DNA of 64,000 nucleotides from Nymphaea colorata (taxonomy: Eukaryota; Streptophyta; Magnoliopsida; Nymphaeales; Nymphaeaceae). Of this stretch, positions 50,601-63,690 are shown piece after piece; positions within the stretch are counted from its first letter, which is position 1; each line of letters begins with the position of its first letter. The position numbers and the translations under genes are program-made. A model generated the notes under the pieces. It was given only the letters and a program-made list of their open reading frames with translations, was not told the origin of the DNA and did no database searches. The stretch covers positions 26,921,876-26,985,875 of the forward strand of contig NC_045142.1 in NCBI RefSeq assembly GCF_008831285.2, read 5' to 3'.

Positions 50601-53109
50601 TGAAAGGAAATGCTCATTTGCGGCATGATTTGCGCAAAGCGAAGCGAAGACCGAGCTAATCAATTAAGAAGTGAAGCCAGGGGCTCCAGGTGTCGTTAAC
50701 GCAAGGGAGGGATCAAGGGAATGGTATTAGCTATTTAATCCTCCATTCCCTTCTCGTCCAAGCTTTATATAGCGCCTTTTAGCTTGTTGCCCACAAAAAA
50801 AGGGGCCAGTCCAGGAGAGCAACTGAAGTGGACAGGTTTACTTGGTGCAGTCCCAAACTGAAGAACTAGTGGATTGAGCTGTTTTTTTTTTTTTTTTTTT
50901 TTTGTTTACCTGTTGCTGCCCACTTTTTCCTCCTGCGAAGAAAGAAGGTCCCGTTAAAAAGGAGGGCAGTAGAAAGAGGACTGAGAAATAAGGGATGATG
51001 TAAGTCTATCACCGAGAAAGAGATAGAGAGAGAGAGGAACCGACGGCTTTTGGGTTTTTGGTTTGCTATCACGTCACATTGATTTTGACATTGTGAGGGA
51101 GTGAAAGGAAATATCTTCGTCCGTAGCAGAGTTCTTGGACGTTGGCAAGATACGTGGTAGAAAATTGACGGAGGCTGAAGAACGTATCCGTTTGGGGGGA
51201 TAGAGAGAGGGACTAGGGGCTGCCGGAAAACCAAGGGAGGGGTAAATTTATTCCGATAACGACCCGATCTTCTCCCTGCACATGCATGTCGCGCATTCTC
51301 TTTCTTCTTTCTCCAAACCTTTCTGCGCAGACAAAGACAAAGATTTTTTCTGACAAAATACCCATGTTATGAATCTTGGGGATGATGTCTCAGATACCAT
51401 GGATTCTCATATCTTAGCGCAGATTTGGGACATCATCATGACTAAACCCGCCGGCCCTTTGAGTTTTAGAACCAAAGTCTTAGGGTTTCTACGGATCCAA
51501 TGTTAGAAACGAATGCTAGGCCTAGTGCGGTTCTTACTGTCCCTTTTTTTTTTTTTGTTTACTGTCAGTTTTTCTTTCTTCTCGGGGGAGGATTAAAATA
51601 TTGAGGACAAATTGAAAAGGATAAACCAAGACAACCCGACACATAATTTTCGTAATGGGTAGCATGTGTACAACTCGGTTCAGATCCGTCACACGAAACT
51701 GCTCAGACGCATAATATTTATAAGGCAAGGCAAGAACTTTTGGAGAAATTTCTTGACATGAACCTAATCCTTGTCCGGGAACGGGTGTCCCTCACCGACT
51801 CTTTCGGACGCCATGAATGAAGGGCGCGTCCAATTAATTCTCTGGTTGGACCGCAGAGTCAGATTAGCAAATGGAACCTGCCACGCTGTAAATACATGTT
51901 CCAAATTTCAAACCTCTTAAAGAAGTTGTTATCAGATAAAAAAAAAAAAAAGGAAAGAACTGAATTCATTTTTGAAGGTCATTCTGAGATCTGAGCATGA
52001 CAAGGAGAAGGCTGGCCAGCATCAGAAATTTGGGTAAAGGTGGGCATTACTGGAGATCTGGCTGTACCAATAAATAGTTCTGTCAGTAAATCTCCAAATA
52101 TTGACCCCAGGATGGTGATGGCCTTTAAGCTTTTCTGGCGTAAAACCAGAAAGCAAGGCACCTGGAGGAAACCTCACACCAAAGGTCCGGCCAGCTAAAT
52201 TGGTGTCATTCCTGCGAGTCTACATAACTCCAATACGATTTACAGATTATAAAAGCTAAAAAAGAGAGGAAAAAATCCCATTTTTTTTAGAAGCAACTGA
52301 AACATCCATGATCCCATATCAATTTGTTCTTCCCAGTCTGGCTTTGAATTCAAGGCCACTTTACTCTTTGGGAGCTATGGATCAGAACAGGTCTTGCGTT
52401 TTTGTCATTTTTAGAGACGCAGGTCCACAGACAATCATCAATCCATCACACAAATGGAGATTCGTGAAAATATTTTATTCCACTAATGGAAGGAACCGCA
52501 TTCATTTGTTAACATAAGCTGCTGATGATGATGACGAAAAGTGGTCCGAGTCTGAGCGCATCTCTTTGGCCTTCAACTTAGAGAGATTGATCTCCCACCA
52601 AACATTCCCGCCTCCTACAACTCAAAAGCACAGGGGAGAAAAGCAAGAGAGAAAGGAAAAAGAAGGCAGATGCATGATTGGGGATGTCCCTACTTCACGT
52701 ACCTTGATGATAGCATGCCATAAGTGCTAAGATTACGCAAGTTAAATTTTAATTCCATGGTGGTTGATAAGTAAAAGGTCGGCCGTTTCGAACCAGCTAA
52801 AAGCTCGACGGTAAAACTAGAAGAACGGAAAAGGTTCATCGGCAGTGACTTTTTCAAGAAGGAAGCAGCAATGGTGGTTGACACACTTAACAAAAAATGC
52901 CAAGGAAAAATTTTACTGGACAGATGCTATGAGCAAGTACGCAAGGAGAGAGAGAGCTGGACTTCTTGGTATTCGAAGAGAAAATGGAAATCTGCGGAGA
53001 TTCCGGGGACACGGAGAGAGCAGGACAAGGGCGTGCCTGAACGAGGCATCTCTAGCTCAGAAGCCGAGCTGTGAAGTGGGTAGAGAAGATCAACCCGTCT
53101 GTCCTATCC

Positions 53110-53140
<31 letters not shown>

Positions 53141-53500
53141 GCCGCCCTCTCGGCAGATGCCGCTGGCGCGCGGCCTCTTCTTCTTGTCTTAAAATCGAAA
53201 GCTTCAGCCCCCAGCTGTTCGTCTTTCCCTCTCTCTCCTTTTACTTTTTTCCAGTCTTTTACCGTCACCAGTGGCCCACCAGTCACACTTCTTCCCCTTC
53301 CCCGGAGACTCTGCCCACCTTTTGCCTGGTGTGCTTCAAGCCGATGGACCGAAATGCCCACGCCGGGATCCGGCGGTGAGCTGGACCATTGGTTTCCAGT
53401 CAGGGCAGAGTCGATATTTCCATGGGAGGAACATGCACATGGGAGAAGGGAGAGCATCATTGTAATATCAGGAGGAAAGGTAGGGGCTGGTTGGGAACTC
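50601..53500. other. Intergenic region without a recognisable gene
   Basis: Contains poly-T/poly-A runs (50881-50903, 51939-51951), GA-rich patches and a (GA)n array at 53117-53140. The frames on either strand near 52845-53379 overlap the GA repeat and show no family motif. Confidence 0.45.
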
Positions 53501-55038
53501 CGGATAAATTGAGCACTAGTAGTAGCGAAGGCGAGTGTGTCTGAGGGTCTCTCTCTCACTCTCTCTCTCTCTCTCTCTGCTTTGCAGCTTTCGTTTTTCT
53601 TTCCTCTTTTTATTGTATGATCTTTGCTTTTCATTTTTACCATCAGTTCCTTTCTTTTTCCTTTGGTCCACCACACCCACCTTCCCTCTCTCCGCACCTC
53701 TTCATCCGCTTCCGCTTCCTCTACTGCTTCTATACTCTTTATCTCTCTCCGTCATTCTGCGTGCGTGTGTGCAGCCATCTCATTGGAGGGGAAAGATGAG
53801 GGAGATTTGGGCAAAGGATAAAATGGGGAATCTTTCGTGCTGAGGTATCTTGTCCTTCTTCTCTGCTAGCCTTTGCGTGCGAAATGCGGGCGTTTCTGGG
53901 GCTTCGGGTGGGATTTTGATGATGACGCACTTGTGGTTTCCCTCGTTTAACTGTAACCTCGCTGCTTGTTTGGTCGATCGGACAAATGTGGTGATGCGTT
54001 CTTGGGTATTTTCTTAAAGCTTTCTGCAGGAAATTTTTTTAGAAGATTACCAACCTCTTTTTTCCTGATTCTTGGGACGGTGTCGGTTTCTGCTGTTTTT
54101 TAGCTAAAGATTTGCTATTTGGGCCTTGAACCCGTGCTCTGAGTAGGAGCTCTCTTTTGGGTTGAAAGTTTAGAGAGCAATGTGAGCGCCATCCTCCTTC
54201 TTCTTTACCTTCTTCTATAATCTTCCAGCGGGACTATCGAAAATATTTATTCAGAAGGATGTTGTGCTCACTTCGTCACATTGGGGGTTCCGGACACTGC
54301 TTCAACCTCGCCATGTCTTTTCCTTCTTCTTGTGGAATTTGTAAATGTATCCTCTTTTTTCCTTCAAACACGATGAATTTCAAGCATCTAATCTCTTTGA
54401 TTTGAGCTGCAGGAGGGAATTATTCTTTGTCACTTAGTTGGGATACACCTGTCCCTTGGCTTTCTGAACATTTGTGTTCAGTTTTGGGATTCCTTGCGCG
54501 TGTTGACTGACGCAGAAGCGAGACTGTTGCCAGCACGCACTTTTTTCTGTCTAGGCGTTATCAGCTTGACACAAAATAATTCCCTTAGCTGGGAAATCAT
54601 TTCGATTTTTTTTTTGCTAAGTGGTCTTCTGTATGGCAGTGTGGAATCGATTTTCTAGTGGTCCAGACAGAGAAATTTCCTTCTCTTGTCCTAAGCAACG
54701 ATTAGGGTTAAAAAGTCAAAATCTTACTGTGTTCTCTGAAAGCAAAAACATTATGGCGCTCAATGAGATGAGGATTTAGGATATAGATCTTTGTGTAACT
54801 GTTTTTCACTTTTGCAATGGCCTCTGGTGTTTTAATCTGAAATTCACTTTAACATGTTCTAGGACTTTGGTGCCCATCAGCCAGTTTGCTGCAGTGGTGA
54901 TATTCACTATCTTGTATGAAGAGCACGTCTCTGATGTTGGTTGCCTGATAAAGGAAGATATCATGTTTTTGTGAGTTGAGACCGTGAGACGAGTTACTCT
55001 CGGAACTCGAGATAACTGTTTGGTTAAACAGTTTTACA
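53501..55038 (+). promoter_or_regulatory. Promoter and long 5' leader of the CIP7-like gene
   Basis: It starts with a (CT)n tract at 53549-53578 with one interruption, a common feature of plant core promoters and leaders. T/C-rich DNA follows to about 53780. A possible 5' UTR intron runs from GTATCT after 53842 to the AG at 54862 (AACATGTTCTAG). This would put the ATG in a second exon. The intron is inferred from splice-like sites only. Confidence 0.4.
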
Positions 55039-58000
55039 ATGGAAGGATTGAGCTTTGTTGATGGGCCGTTGGATTATGCTGAATTTAAGCTTTCGCCAGA
55101 TAAAAAGGGGTTTGTATCTTTATCATTTGCTTTCTTTCTAAGCGTCAAATATCAAATTTTAGTCTGGCTGTAAAATGCTCTCCCTCCATGTTCTTGAATT
55201 GGCAGGTATGAGTTATTCATTTCTTACCAAGGAAAAGACGAGAGAGTGGATTTAGGGTATCTGGAGCAGATTATTTCATATATACCATCTGCGAAGGAAT
55301 ATTTTGATCAGTCAAATGGGACTTTTAAACTGCAACCAGCTGAAAGCCCTAGCAGAGCCCGCTGGTTTACTAAACGAACTTTGGACAGGTTCGAGTGATT
55401 CTCTTAATTGGAAACTTATTTAAACCTGTTGACCAATACGGCCTTCATTACCTCTTTGACCAACTAAATTACATTTCTGTAGGTTTTTTCATATTGTTGG
55501 TGCATCTGAATCATTAAAACGTGCAGTCGAGCTTGAGCATGAGATGTCCCAGTTGGAGCAAGCTAGGAGGTTTCATCTTGCCCTATACTCCGAGGTAAGA
55601 GTTGCTTATATAGTTTTGGATTTCCTGTCTAAGACATTTTTGATGATCAGAGAATTTACTGTGTTAGGGTGATGGGGACCATGCCTTGACAGGATCTGCA
55701 GGTACTTTTCTTTTCTTGCTACTACAGCTTCCTTTTTTGTTTGTATAATCCGTTTCATGAGGGTAATGCGAAATTCTGGAGTTAACAATGTGAGAAATTA
55801 CTTGGAAGTATAGAAGCACCTTTCTTCTGCTTTGATCCATTTCATTTGATTGAGAGGAAAACTTTAGTTAAATGTTGCTGCTTTGTTTTCCATAATGTAC
55901 GGATAGAGTCTATACTGTATAGACTCACAGACCATCTCAAGCCTTTTCACGGTCTTATTGCTAGTTCAGTTATGTGTCCCTCCTCTAGTTAATGGAAAAG
56001 TAATCTTTTGTTACATGCAAGGAAGTGGCTACAAACAAAGTTTATGGCACCAAACCGTTTCGTATATCAGCCAACATGGCTAAACTTGCTAGCTCATGTT
56101 CTGTGATTCATATGGTTGGGAGCTAGTTTCCTATAGTTGTTTTGTAAGCTGTGTCTTACAAGCAATTAGTACAGTCTCTCCTGTTTGCCTTTGTTTTGCT
56201 GAGCACCTTTTATTTAGACTAAATTTTAATACTCTTTCCTTGTACTGTCAGATAGAAACTACATGGAAGGAATGAAAGAAACAGAGAAGGTAGATTTCAT
56301 TATCTTATTCACATAATGTCTTCATTCAGTTGGCCTTTGGGATTACCTGAATAACTGACATTTGCATGACGTTTTTTCAGTTAAATGTCCTGGCGGCCTC
56401 CTGTGATGCATCAAAGTAAGTGTTTTCGACTGAAGTGTATCAAAATGTTCTCTTGTCTCCTCTGCTTACATAAAATAAAAATATGCTAGGAATGAACTGT
56501 TGCGTGCAATGGATGTAAGATTAGCAGCACTGAGAGAGGAGTTAACTAGCACGCTCGATCAAGCTGCAGATGGCCCTTGCTCATTTCAAGAGCTCACTGA
56601 TTTACTGGAGTTTACACAGAATTTTGCATCAACAGATTTAAAGTAACTATCTTGAACTCTTTGCTTTTTCCTCTATCTATCTTTTGTCTTTATCAGTTTA
56701 TCTAGTTCATGCATGGCAGGTTTTCTCTCTTATGGACCTATGTGCATGACCATGTAAAGGCCAATAGTTATATTATATGTATCCATGTGTTGATTTGCTC
56801 ATGGTAACAAAAATTCTAGAGTAGAATGTGAAAATTAAATCTGTATCATTTATTCTGATTGTCACACATATATTACAACTTGCATGTTATTTTTCTAATC
56901 GTATGCGATGCCAAGGTTTTGTCCTTGTTTGATGGCAACCAAACAATATTGCTTTCCTCCATGCATTGGGTGAGGTAGGCATGGTTCATCCTGGAACAGC
57001 AGGGAGCACTTACTTTTCTATGAGGCTTTGAGACGCCTGCCTCATCTATTTTGCAATATGATATCTAGTAGCCCTAGTTGTGAAAATCTCAACTAGTCGG
57101 TTATTTACTGACCTGTGTTTCAAGCCAGTGACTAGTTGGTCAGACTAGTCATGGTCAAGCTAGTAGTTGTTCAGCTGACTAATTCTTGACCAATAAATAT
57201 ATATGTCCATTCTTTGTATACAATCTGTGTTTATTCCCATATAAATATATATATCCTTTTATCTATATCAATTTAATTGGACTGACTAGCCCCAACTAGT
57301 CTTGACAAATCCTGATACATTTTTTAGAATGACTTGTGTTCTATTTCTGATTTTGGCAACTTAGACAGTAAACTCAGTGAAAACTGTAAATACTCCTTTT
57401 TTTTCTTTTATTGCTATAAATGCCCTTTTCTTTTTTCCTCCTCTCAATTATCATTATCAATATTCATCCTTTGTCTACCTTTTTTGTATCTCATACAGAC
57501 AAATAGAAATATTGCATGCACACATGTACATGGTCTTATTGGCAAAACAAACAAACTCAAGGAAATTGTCTATATTTGCATGCATGAGCAAGTTTCTGCA
57601 TCTTCTTTAATCTTGCTACTAAGGCAAAAAAAGTGCAGAAGTTGGTACTTCAATTTTCAACTTTTTTAAATGTTTTCTTTAGAATGTCTGCATGTTTAAG
57701 TCATCAGGACTAATAAGAAGTCCGTTCATTGATCAAAACTTTCTATGTGGAATATCCAGGAACTTGTTTTTGAAGTACTTTGCTCTAAGCCAGCATAGTC
57801 AAGTGCTTGATGCGCTAGACAGGAAGCACTCAACCTCTCTGCACATGGATCAAATCTCTGGAGCTGGTAATGGAACCAGCTTGATGGACTTTGCAGCTGC
57901 TTCTCTTTCAGCATCTAGTAGCACTGACAAAGAACTGTATTCTAGAAATACCATCTCTCCTTCAAAAATTGCTCAAGCTGAAAGGAAGATGCTAACTGAC

Positions 58001-61000
58001 AGTGAGGAATCATCTGATTCAAGTGATGAGAGTCGGACACCTGCTGAAAGAAGTCGACCGATGATAAGATCTGCATCACCAAGGAGGTCAGCATCCCCAA
58101 TGCGAAGGATCCAAATCGGTAGATCTGGTTCACGAAGATCAACAGCACTCACTATTAAAAATCTTGGTTTCTATCCTGCAAGGGAAAAGCTACCAAATAA
58201 TAATAAGGAAAGTGACAGTGAGGACGAAGAACCAACAGATAGGCCTAAGAAGCCTGAAAATTCTGTCAGAAGCTTCAGTGTTCAGGATGCAATAAACCTC
58301 TTTGAAAGCAAACAGAGAGACTTGAGTTCTGACTTCCAAAAAAGAAGGGCTTCTGCTGAGACGAGTGCTTCTTTTATCAACACAAGGAAGTCGGTCCTGA
58401 GGAGATGGAGTGCAGGTATGGACGATGGTTCCCCAAAATGTGCTCCAGGAAATGCTTCTCAAGAAGCACCAGAGGAAATCAGAGTGGGTTTTGAGGAGCG
58501 CTCAGCAGAAAAGAATGCAGAAGTTGGTGTTTCGGCTTCATTAGAGAGGCCTTCTATTCCTGGAAAAAATTATGATGTGGACAATACCATTGACAGGAAT
58601 GGTGAGGAATCGGTTACAAATGGAACTATCAAAGTAGTTAAACCAAATCTGGATGAAACTTGTGAACATGAAATCACAGCAGCTGAATGGAATCAGCAGA
58701 AGGAGGCTGAGTTGAATCAGATGTTGGTTAAAATGATGGAGTGCAAACCTACTGGGTCTCTAAAGCAGTCTGAATGTGTTGCAAACCAGGCTTCCCTGGA
58801 TTTGTCAAGTGATCAGAAGGGTGGCTTCTATGAAAATTACAAAGAGAAGAGAGATGCAAGGCTACGAGGGCAGCATGCTGGGAAAAAGGTTGAGAAGGAC
58901 AGAAAACTGAAGACAGGGAAGGAAGAACTTGAGCGACGGAAAGTAGAAGTGAGTAGCAAATCTAGTGCTAATGTGAAACAGAACCAGCTGGGGCCATCTC
59001 AAAAGCTTCTAAGAAATTCTTCTCCATCTGGATTACCAAAACGGGAAGTTTCAAAACCACAAACTTCCAAAAAAGCTCCATCTAGGGCATCACCTGTATC
59101 TGTAACACGTAGCTCCATGTCATCAGTTCCAACACCAAGGACCTCCATCACACCAACTAGAATGTCTACCACTCCATCATCCTCTTCAAATAGCACAAAT
59201 CGCAAGAAACATCAACCATCTCCATCCCCGACCAAAACAATTCCCAAAAAAGAAAGATCACAAGCACAGCAACCTCCAACAAAAAGTAAAGGTGCGCAGA
59301 TTGAAGGCAAGGCTAACTTAAGGAGCAAGGATGAGAAGAAGCAAAATGTGATAAGAAAATCTAACACTAGTTCACATGGTGCTAAAACTGGTGTTACTGC
59401 TACTGCAGATGTTTCAGGAACAACTTCATCAAAGCCAAGCTTCTACAGTAAAGTAACAAAGAAAAGCAGTGTGGTGCCACTGGAAACAAAGCCTTTCCTG
59501 CGTAAAGGGATGGGAATTGGCCCTGGTGTGGGGTCTGTTGTTAAAACAAAGGGAACACAACCTGATGACTTGTCTAAGGTAGATGTTAACACTAACCAAG
59601 TGCAAGACGTGGAAAAGGTCACTGTAATGGTGGATACTCCTCAATCTCCAGAATGCAGTGAAATGGATGAGCTGAAAATTGATCCATCTGAGTCAGAGCA
59701 GTGTGAGAGCTTCCAGAAGCAACTCGAGGTTGGCAACCTTGAATCTAATATTATGGATCAGATGGAACAGGTGAATTCTAAACCAGATGAGTGCACAAAA
59801 ACTGAAATTACATTTCCTGAAGAAGTCCCTACTGATGGTGGACAAATCTGTGTGCCAGAGGATGTGGCAGATCTGATATGGGTTGAAATGGATGAACAAG
59901 AGAAGCCAACAGTAAGTGAAATTACATCCATTGAATCAACAATCCCAGCAGTTGCTGAATTATCTGTACGGAGCCCTCGAGTTCGCCATTCTTTGTCACA
60001 GATGCTTCAGGCTGACAGTGGGGAATCTGAGATAGTGAGTGAATGGGGAAATGCAGAGAATCCACCAGCCTTGGTTTATCAGAAAGATTCACCAAAGGGC
60101 TTTAAAAGACTTTTAAAATTTGGTAGGAAGAGTCGAGGTGGTGATAGTATGGCAACTGGGTGGGCCAGTTCACCAGTTCTTTCTGAGGGTGAAGATGACA
60201 ATGAGGAGCCAAAAGGTGCCAGCAGAAGAAACATAGATGCTTTGTTGAGGAAGTCTGCACCACACATAAAAGGCTTCGGACAACAGAAGACTATGCTTGG
60301 GCAAAGTCATGATGCGGGGAACTCTAGCAAGAAAAGTATGGAATGCAATACCATGAACGATCTCTTACCAAGTACGTATTTTAATTTGCAACTATGAATA
60401 TAAATGATTGCTTTTATCCAAGGCATCTAGAGAATTCCCCTGGTCAATCACATTCTTTTTATAGTTGGGGAGTAGTGAGCTGTCAAATGGACCTTTTCTA
60501 AATATCTGTTTACATAGAACAATTTTTCCGGCTATAAATCATACAACAGCCTAGGCTAGCCAATATGCACTTCTGGAGCACAAACTCACTAGCTCTTGCC
60601 TTTTAAGTTCAAGAACAGCTAAGTCCTGTCAGCTCTACTAGCATTATATTTATACCATGTACCAGTGTCTGCACATTGGGGCCCTCTTTTGATGCTTGCC
60701 TTATCGGTCCAATCATTATTTAAGATTTATGCTCATTTAAGGCTATCTACTTGAATGCTAGCACCCTTTGAGTGATGGAGGATTCACTCTCTAGGAGTTG
60801 CTTTTGTCATATTGCCATCTTAATTTTTCTCCTTCGTCATTTGAGGCCTTGTCTTCTCGCCCTTTATAAAAGCTGATGGTAGTTTTTCTGATCTGGCTTC
60901 CTTTGGTTCCTGGATTCTTTGCCTTGTGTTACCTTTTGGACACAAAACCATCAAGGACGGGCGGCCATTTTTAGGACTCATTCTCTTTGAGTCTTGGGGA

Positions 61001-61729
61001 TCTGAAAACCCAGTTGAGCAACCGCCAGAAAAGCAATTGACCATAAGCTGGCCCTTCAGATTTAGTTAAAACTTGCACATTTTATTTTGATGCTATGTTG
61101 TCTCTTTGGTATCGAACGTTCGTTCAGCTTAGTGTTGAGGAAACCCAAAATGTGTTTTGGCTTTTCCCGGACTGTGTGGTGCTCACTATCTATGATTTCT
61201 GCTGGGCAATGGACTTCAATTTCAGTCTCTAAAGGAGAGAAAGTTAAAATTTGCTCAGGGAACATATTAGCCTTAAAAATGAATCCTTCATTAATCCTCT
61301 GCAATTCAAATTTTTTATGCTGCCTTCTTGTCCAGCATGGTTACCTTCTTTTTTAATTTCATAGAAAATGCATTTTGTAAATCATTTCTGGAAAAGTCGT
61401 CTCATGTAATTGGGCGTTGGTTTCACATTTTAAACTTTATTCCATCTAGTTACATGATTCTCATGCCTTTGTTACTCCACTTTCAGAACGTTCAAACTTC
61501 AGCAACATCGCTTTGCCTTCTCCGAAACTGCGACAGGAGAAAATCTCTGCAGCTGCTGCCTCGACCAAAGGTTAGCACGATAAAAATGCGTCACTTTGAA
61601 GCTTGGTTTTGTGTTTTGACCTGAGAATCAGTTTTATTGAAGAACTGACTATGTGCGTTTACAGCAACAAGGTCATTCTTCTCCCTCTCCACATTTAGAA
61701 GCAAAGGAAGTGAAGCAAAGTTGCGGTAA
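55039..61729 (+). CDS. COP1-interacting protein 7-like protein
   Basis: Ten exons: 55039-55109, 55206-55388, 55483-55594, 55668-55701, 56252-56289, 56381-56415, 56490-56642, 57760-60371, 61487-61570 and 61665-61729. Phases agree throughout; 1128 aa. The N-terminal ~210 residues form the family domain: PLDYAEFKLSPDKKGYELFISYQG, RWFTKRTLDRFFHIVGASE, a coiled part (LEHEMSQLEQARRFHL) and LREELTSTLDQAADGPCSFQELTDLLEF. Exon 8 encodes a long disordered Ser/Pro/Lys-rich region with an acidic SEESSDSSDES patch, a coiled part AAEWNQQKEAELNQML near residue 516, RVRHSLSQMLQ near 949 and FKRLLKFGRK near 989. The C terminus is RSFFSLSTFRSKGSE. CIP7 in Arabidopsis is a nuclear protein that promotes light-dependent greening and binds COP1; this divergent member may differ. 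The start is the first Met after a stop-rich leader and matches the family. Confidence 0.87.
57050..57320. repeat. GACTAGTC-rich inverted-repeat remnant in intron 7 of the CIP7-like gene
   Basis: Several CAACTAGTC, GACTAGTC and CTAGTTGG words lie at both ends in opposite orientation around an AT-rich middle. It looks like an eroded non-autonomous hAT element. No clean target duplication was found. Confidence 0.4.
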
Positions 61730-62423
61730 TGTTAGTTTTGGTACACTTTTGGCGTTTGCCTCCTGTCTGAAGAGTGAATGAAGTTTGGGCGTGCGTCCAG
61801 ATTGTGCTCTTTTTTTTTTTCCTTTCCACATCCCTTCTCAGTATGTCCTATTTTACATTAATTTGGTAGCAAGGCTGATCTTTTTATCCATGCCGAAAAA
61901 AAAGGCGATGTTTTATGTTGTAAGAGTTGTCTGTATATGCAATGTGATTATCACTATAATACAGTTCTGCCAAACCACAAGATGAGCAGTCCCATTGAGA
62001 AGGGGGAAAAGGAAAAAAAAAGCTAAGATTATGAACGACAACGCTATTATTTCTATGGTACTGGAAGTCAAATTACATAGAAAATGTGCCCGCCAAAATG
62101 GAGCAAAGAATCCTCTTGTCACTATTAATAAACAACGAACGAGTCTTGTTGGGCAGGACAAGGTCATCTGCCTAAGACAGCCATTTTTTCTCATCAGGCA
62201 ATCCCCATAGAATGATTGATTGGATGGTGCACCCACCGGGCTGATGATCTACACCAACACAAGCATGGGAATTCTTGAGGGAACCATAGACCTTCCCATG
62301 CAATTGTGATTCAGATGTTAGCAGCACGTACTCCTTTGCTGGAACCTTCATTCCCATGTTCCTCCAGACAGGATATGTTTTTGTATTTTAACCTTTGAGT
62401 AATAAAATGTTACGTTGGCGTTA
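61730..62423. other. Convergent 3' region between the CIP7-like and PP1 genes
   Basis: Nearly 700 bases separate the two stop codons and must hold both 3' UTRs. Short A/T runs only; no coding signal. Confidence 0.6.
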
Positions 62424-63690
62424 TCATCCTGACTTCGACGAGTTGGAAGAGGATCCAGTCTTTCCCTTACCGGGCTTAAGAATCTGGAAGGAACAGAGCA
62501 GGTTAGTATCCACCAGCATCATGGCACCGGCATTATTGAATTCTCCACAGTAATTGGGTGCAGAAAATATGGTGACCAGCTGCCTATCTGCAAAGAACTC
62601 GTACCCGTCTTCCACGACCTGAATAGTTGGCATCGTTAGAATGTAAGTTTAAGACGCCTGGAGTTTAATTTTGGTACAATTACCGGGCAAAAAGAAAACA
62701 AACTGATCGGAACGACGAACTATTACCTGATGCGCCCTACAGATGAGATCCAAGTCATGCTTCTTCAAAAACTCGGTCACCTTGTCTGCCCCAAAGATGA
62801 ACGACACTCCCCTGTCATTGTCCCCCCACCCAACGATTTCCTTGTCTGGATCTGCCCACAGCAGATCACACAACAACCCTTGATCGGGCACATCTATGGG
62901 CCGTTCGATCGACTTTATCTGCTCCAGGCTTTCCATTTCTGGTGACAAACCACCATGCATGCATAGAATCTTATCGTCTATGATAGCTGCAACGGGCAGA
63001 CAATTGAAACAATCTGTGAAGGTCCTCCAGAGTCGGACGCTGAACCGGCGTTTGCATTCATCGTAGAAGCCATAGATCCGGTTAATGGATGCACATTCAT
63101 GGTTTCCTCGCAAGAGGAAAAAGTTCTCAGGGTACTTGATCTTGTATGCCAACAGTAGGCAAATGGTCTCTATGCTTTGCTTCCCTCTGTCTACGTAATC
63201 ACCAAGAAAGAGGTAGTTGGCCCTTGGGGGGTAGCCGCCGTACTCGAACAAACGAAGGAGGTCAGCATATTGACCGTGAATATCACCTGCAGGGAACATA
63301 GGACAATTGTCATTGATAGCTTAAGAATCTTGGAAGGAACAGAACAGCAGTCTCAGTTGAGAAATCGGAATATAGAAAACACGACCATTCTTCAGCATCG
63401 AGAATGAATGACAATGGTGGAGATCGAGAGAGAGAGAGAGTACCGCAGATGTTGATAGGAGCCTCCAACTCAAGGAGATTGGGTTGGCTGAGGAAGATAT
63501 CCTTCGACGCGTAACAGAGCTGAAGGATCTCCGATTCCATCAACTGAACGCGTTTCACCGCAGGCTTGTTGCTGTTGTTGTTGTTATTGTTGTTGCTGCT
63601 GCTGCTGGGGGTGGTGCTGGTGGTGGCATTCTTTCTCGCCTCCAACAAGCGATTTATCAATTCATCCACCAACCTCTCTTCCATGCCCAT
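62424..63690 (-). CDS. TOPP: Serine/threonine protein phosphatase PP1 catalytic subunit (TOPP)
   Basis: Three exons: 63690-63444, 63286-62727 and 62618-62424; 333 aa with all phases consistent. It removes phosphate from Ser/Thr in many nuclear and cytosolic partners, with specificity set by regulatory subunits. The dinuclear metal site is complete: GDIHG (across exon 1/2), [48 protein letters not shown], and later ICRAHQ and [17 protein letters not shown]. The family end FQILKP is followed by a Ser/Gly/Lys tail. The start is ATG 63690 ([12 protein letters not shown]), just after an in-frame TGA; GTG codons upstream are not used. Odd point: an N-terminal insert with Thr, Ser and Asn runs before [14 protein letters not shown] makes the N terminus longer than usual for PP1. 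The number of the TOPP paralogue is not determined. Confidence 0.96.

Noticed and set aside
53104-53697. 197-codon minus frame upstream of the CIP7-like gene
   Set aside because: It spans GA and CT simple repeats that lack stops; no recognisable domain and it lies in the likely promoter of a plus-strand gene.
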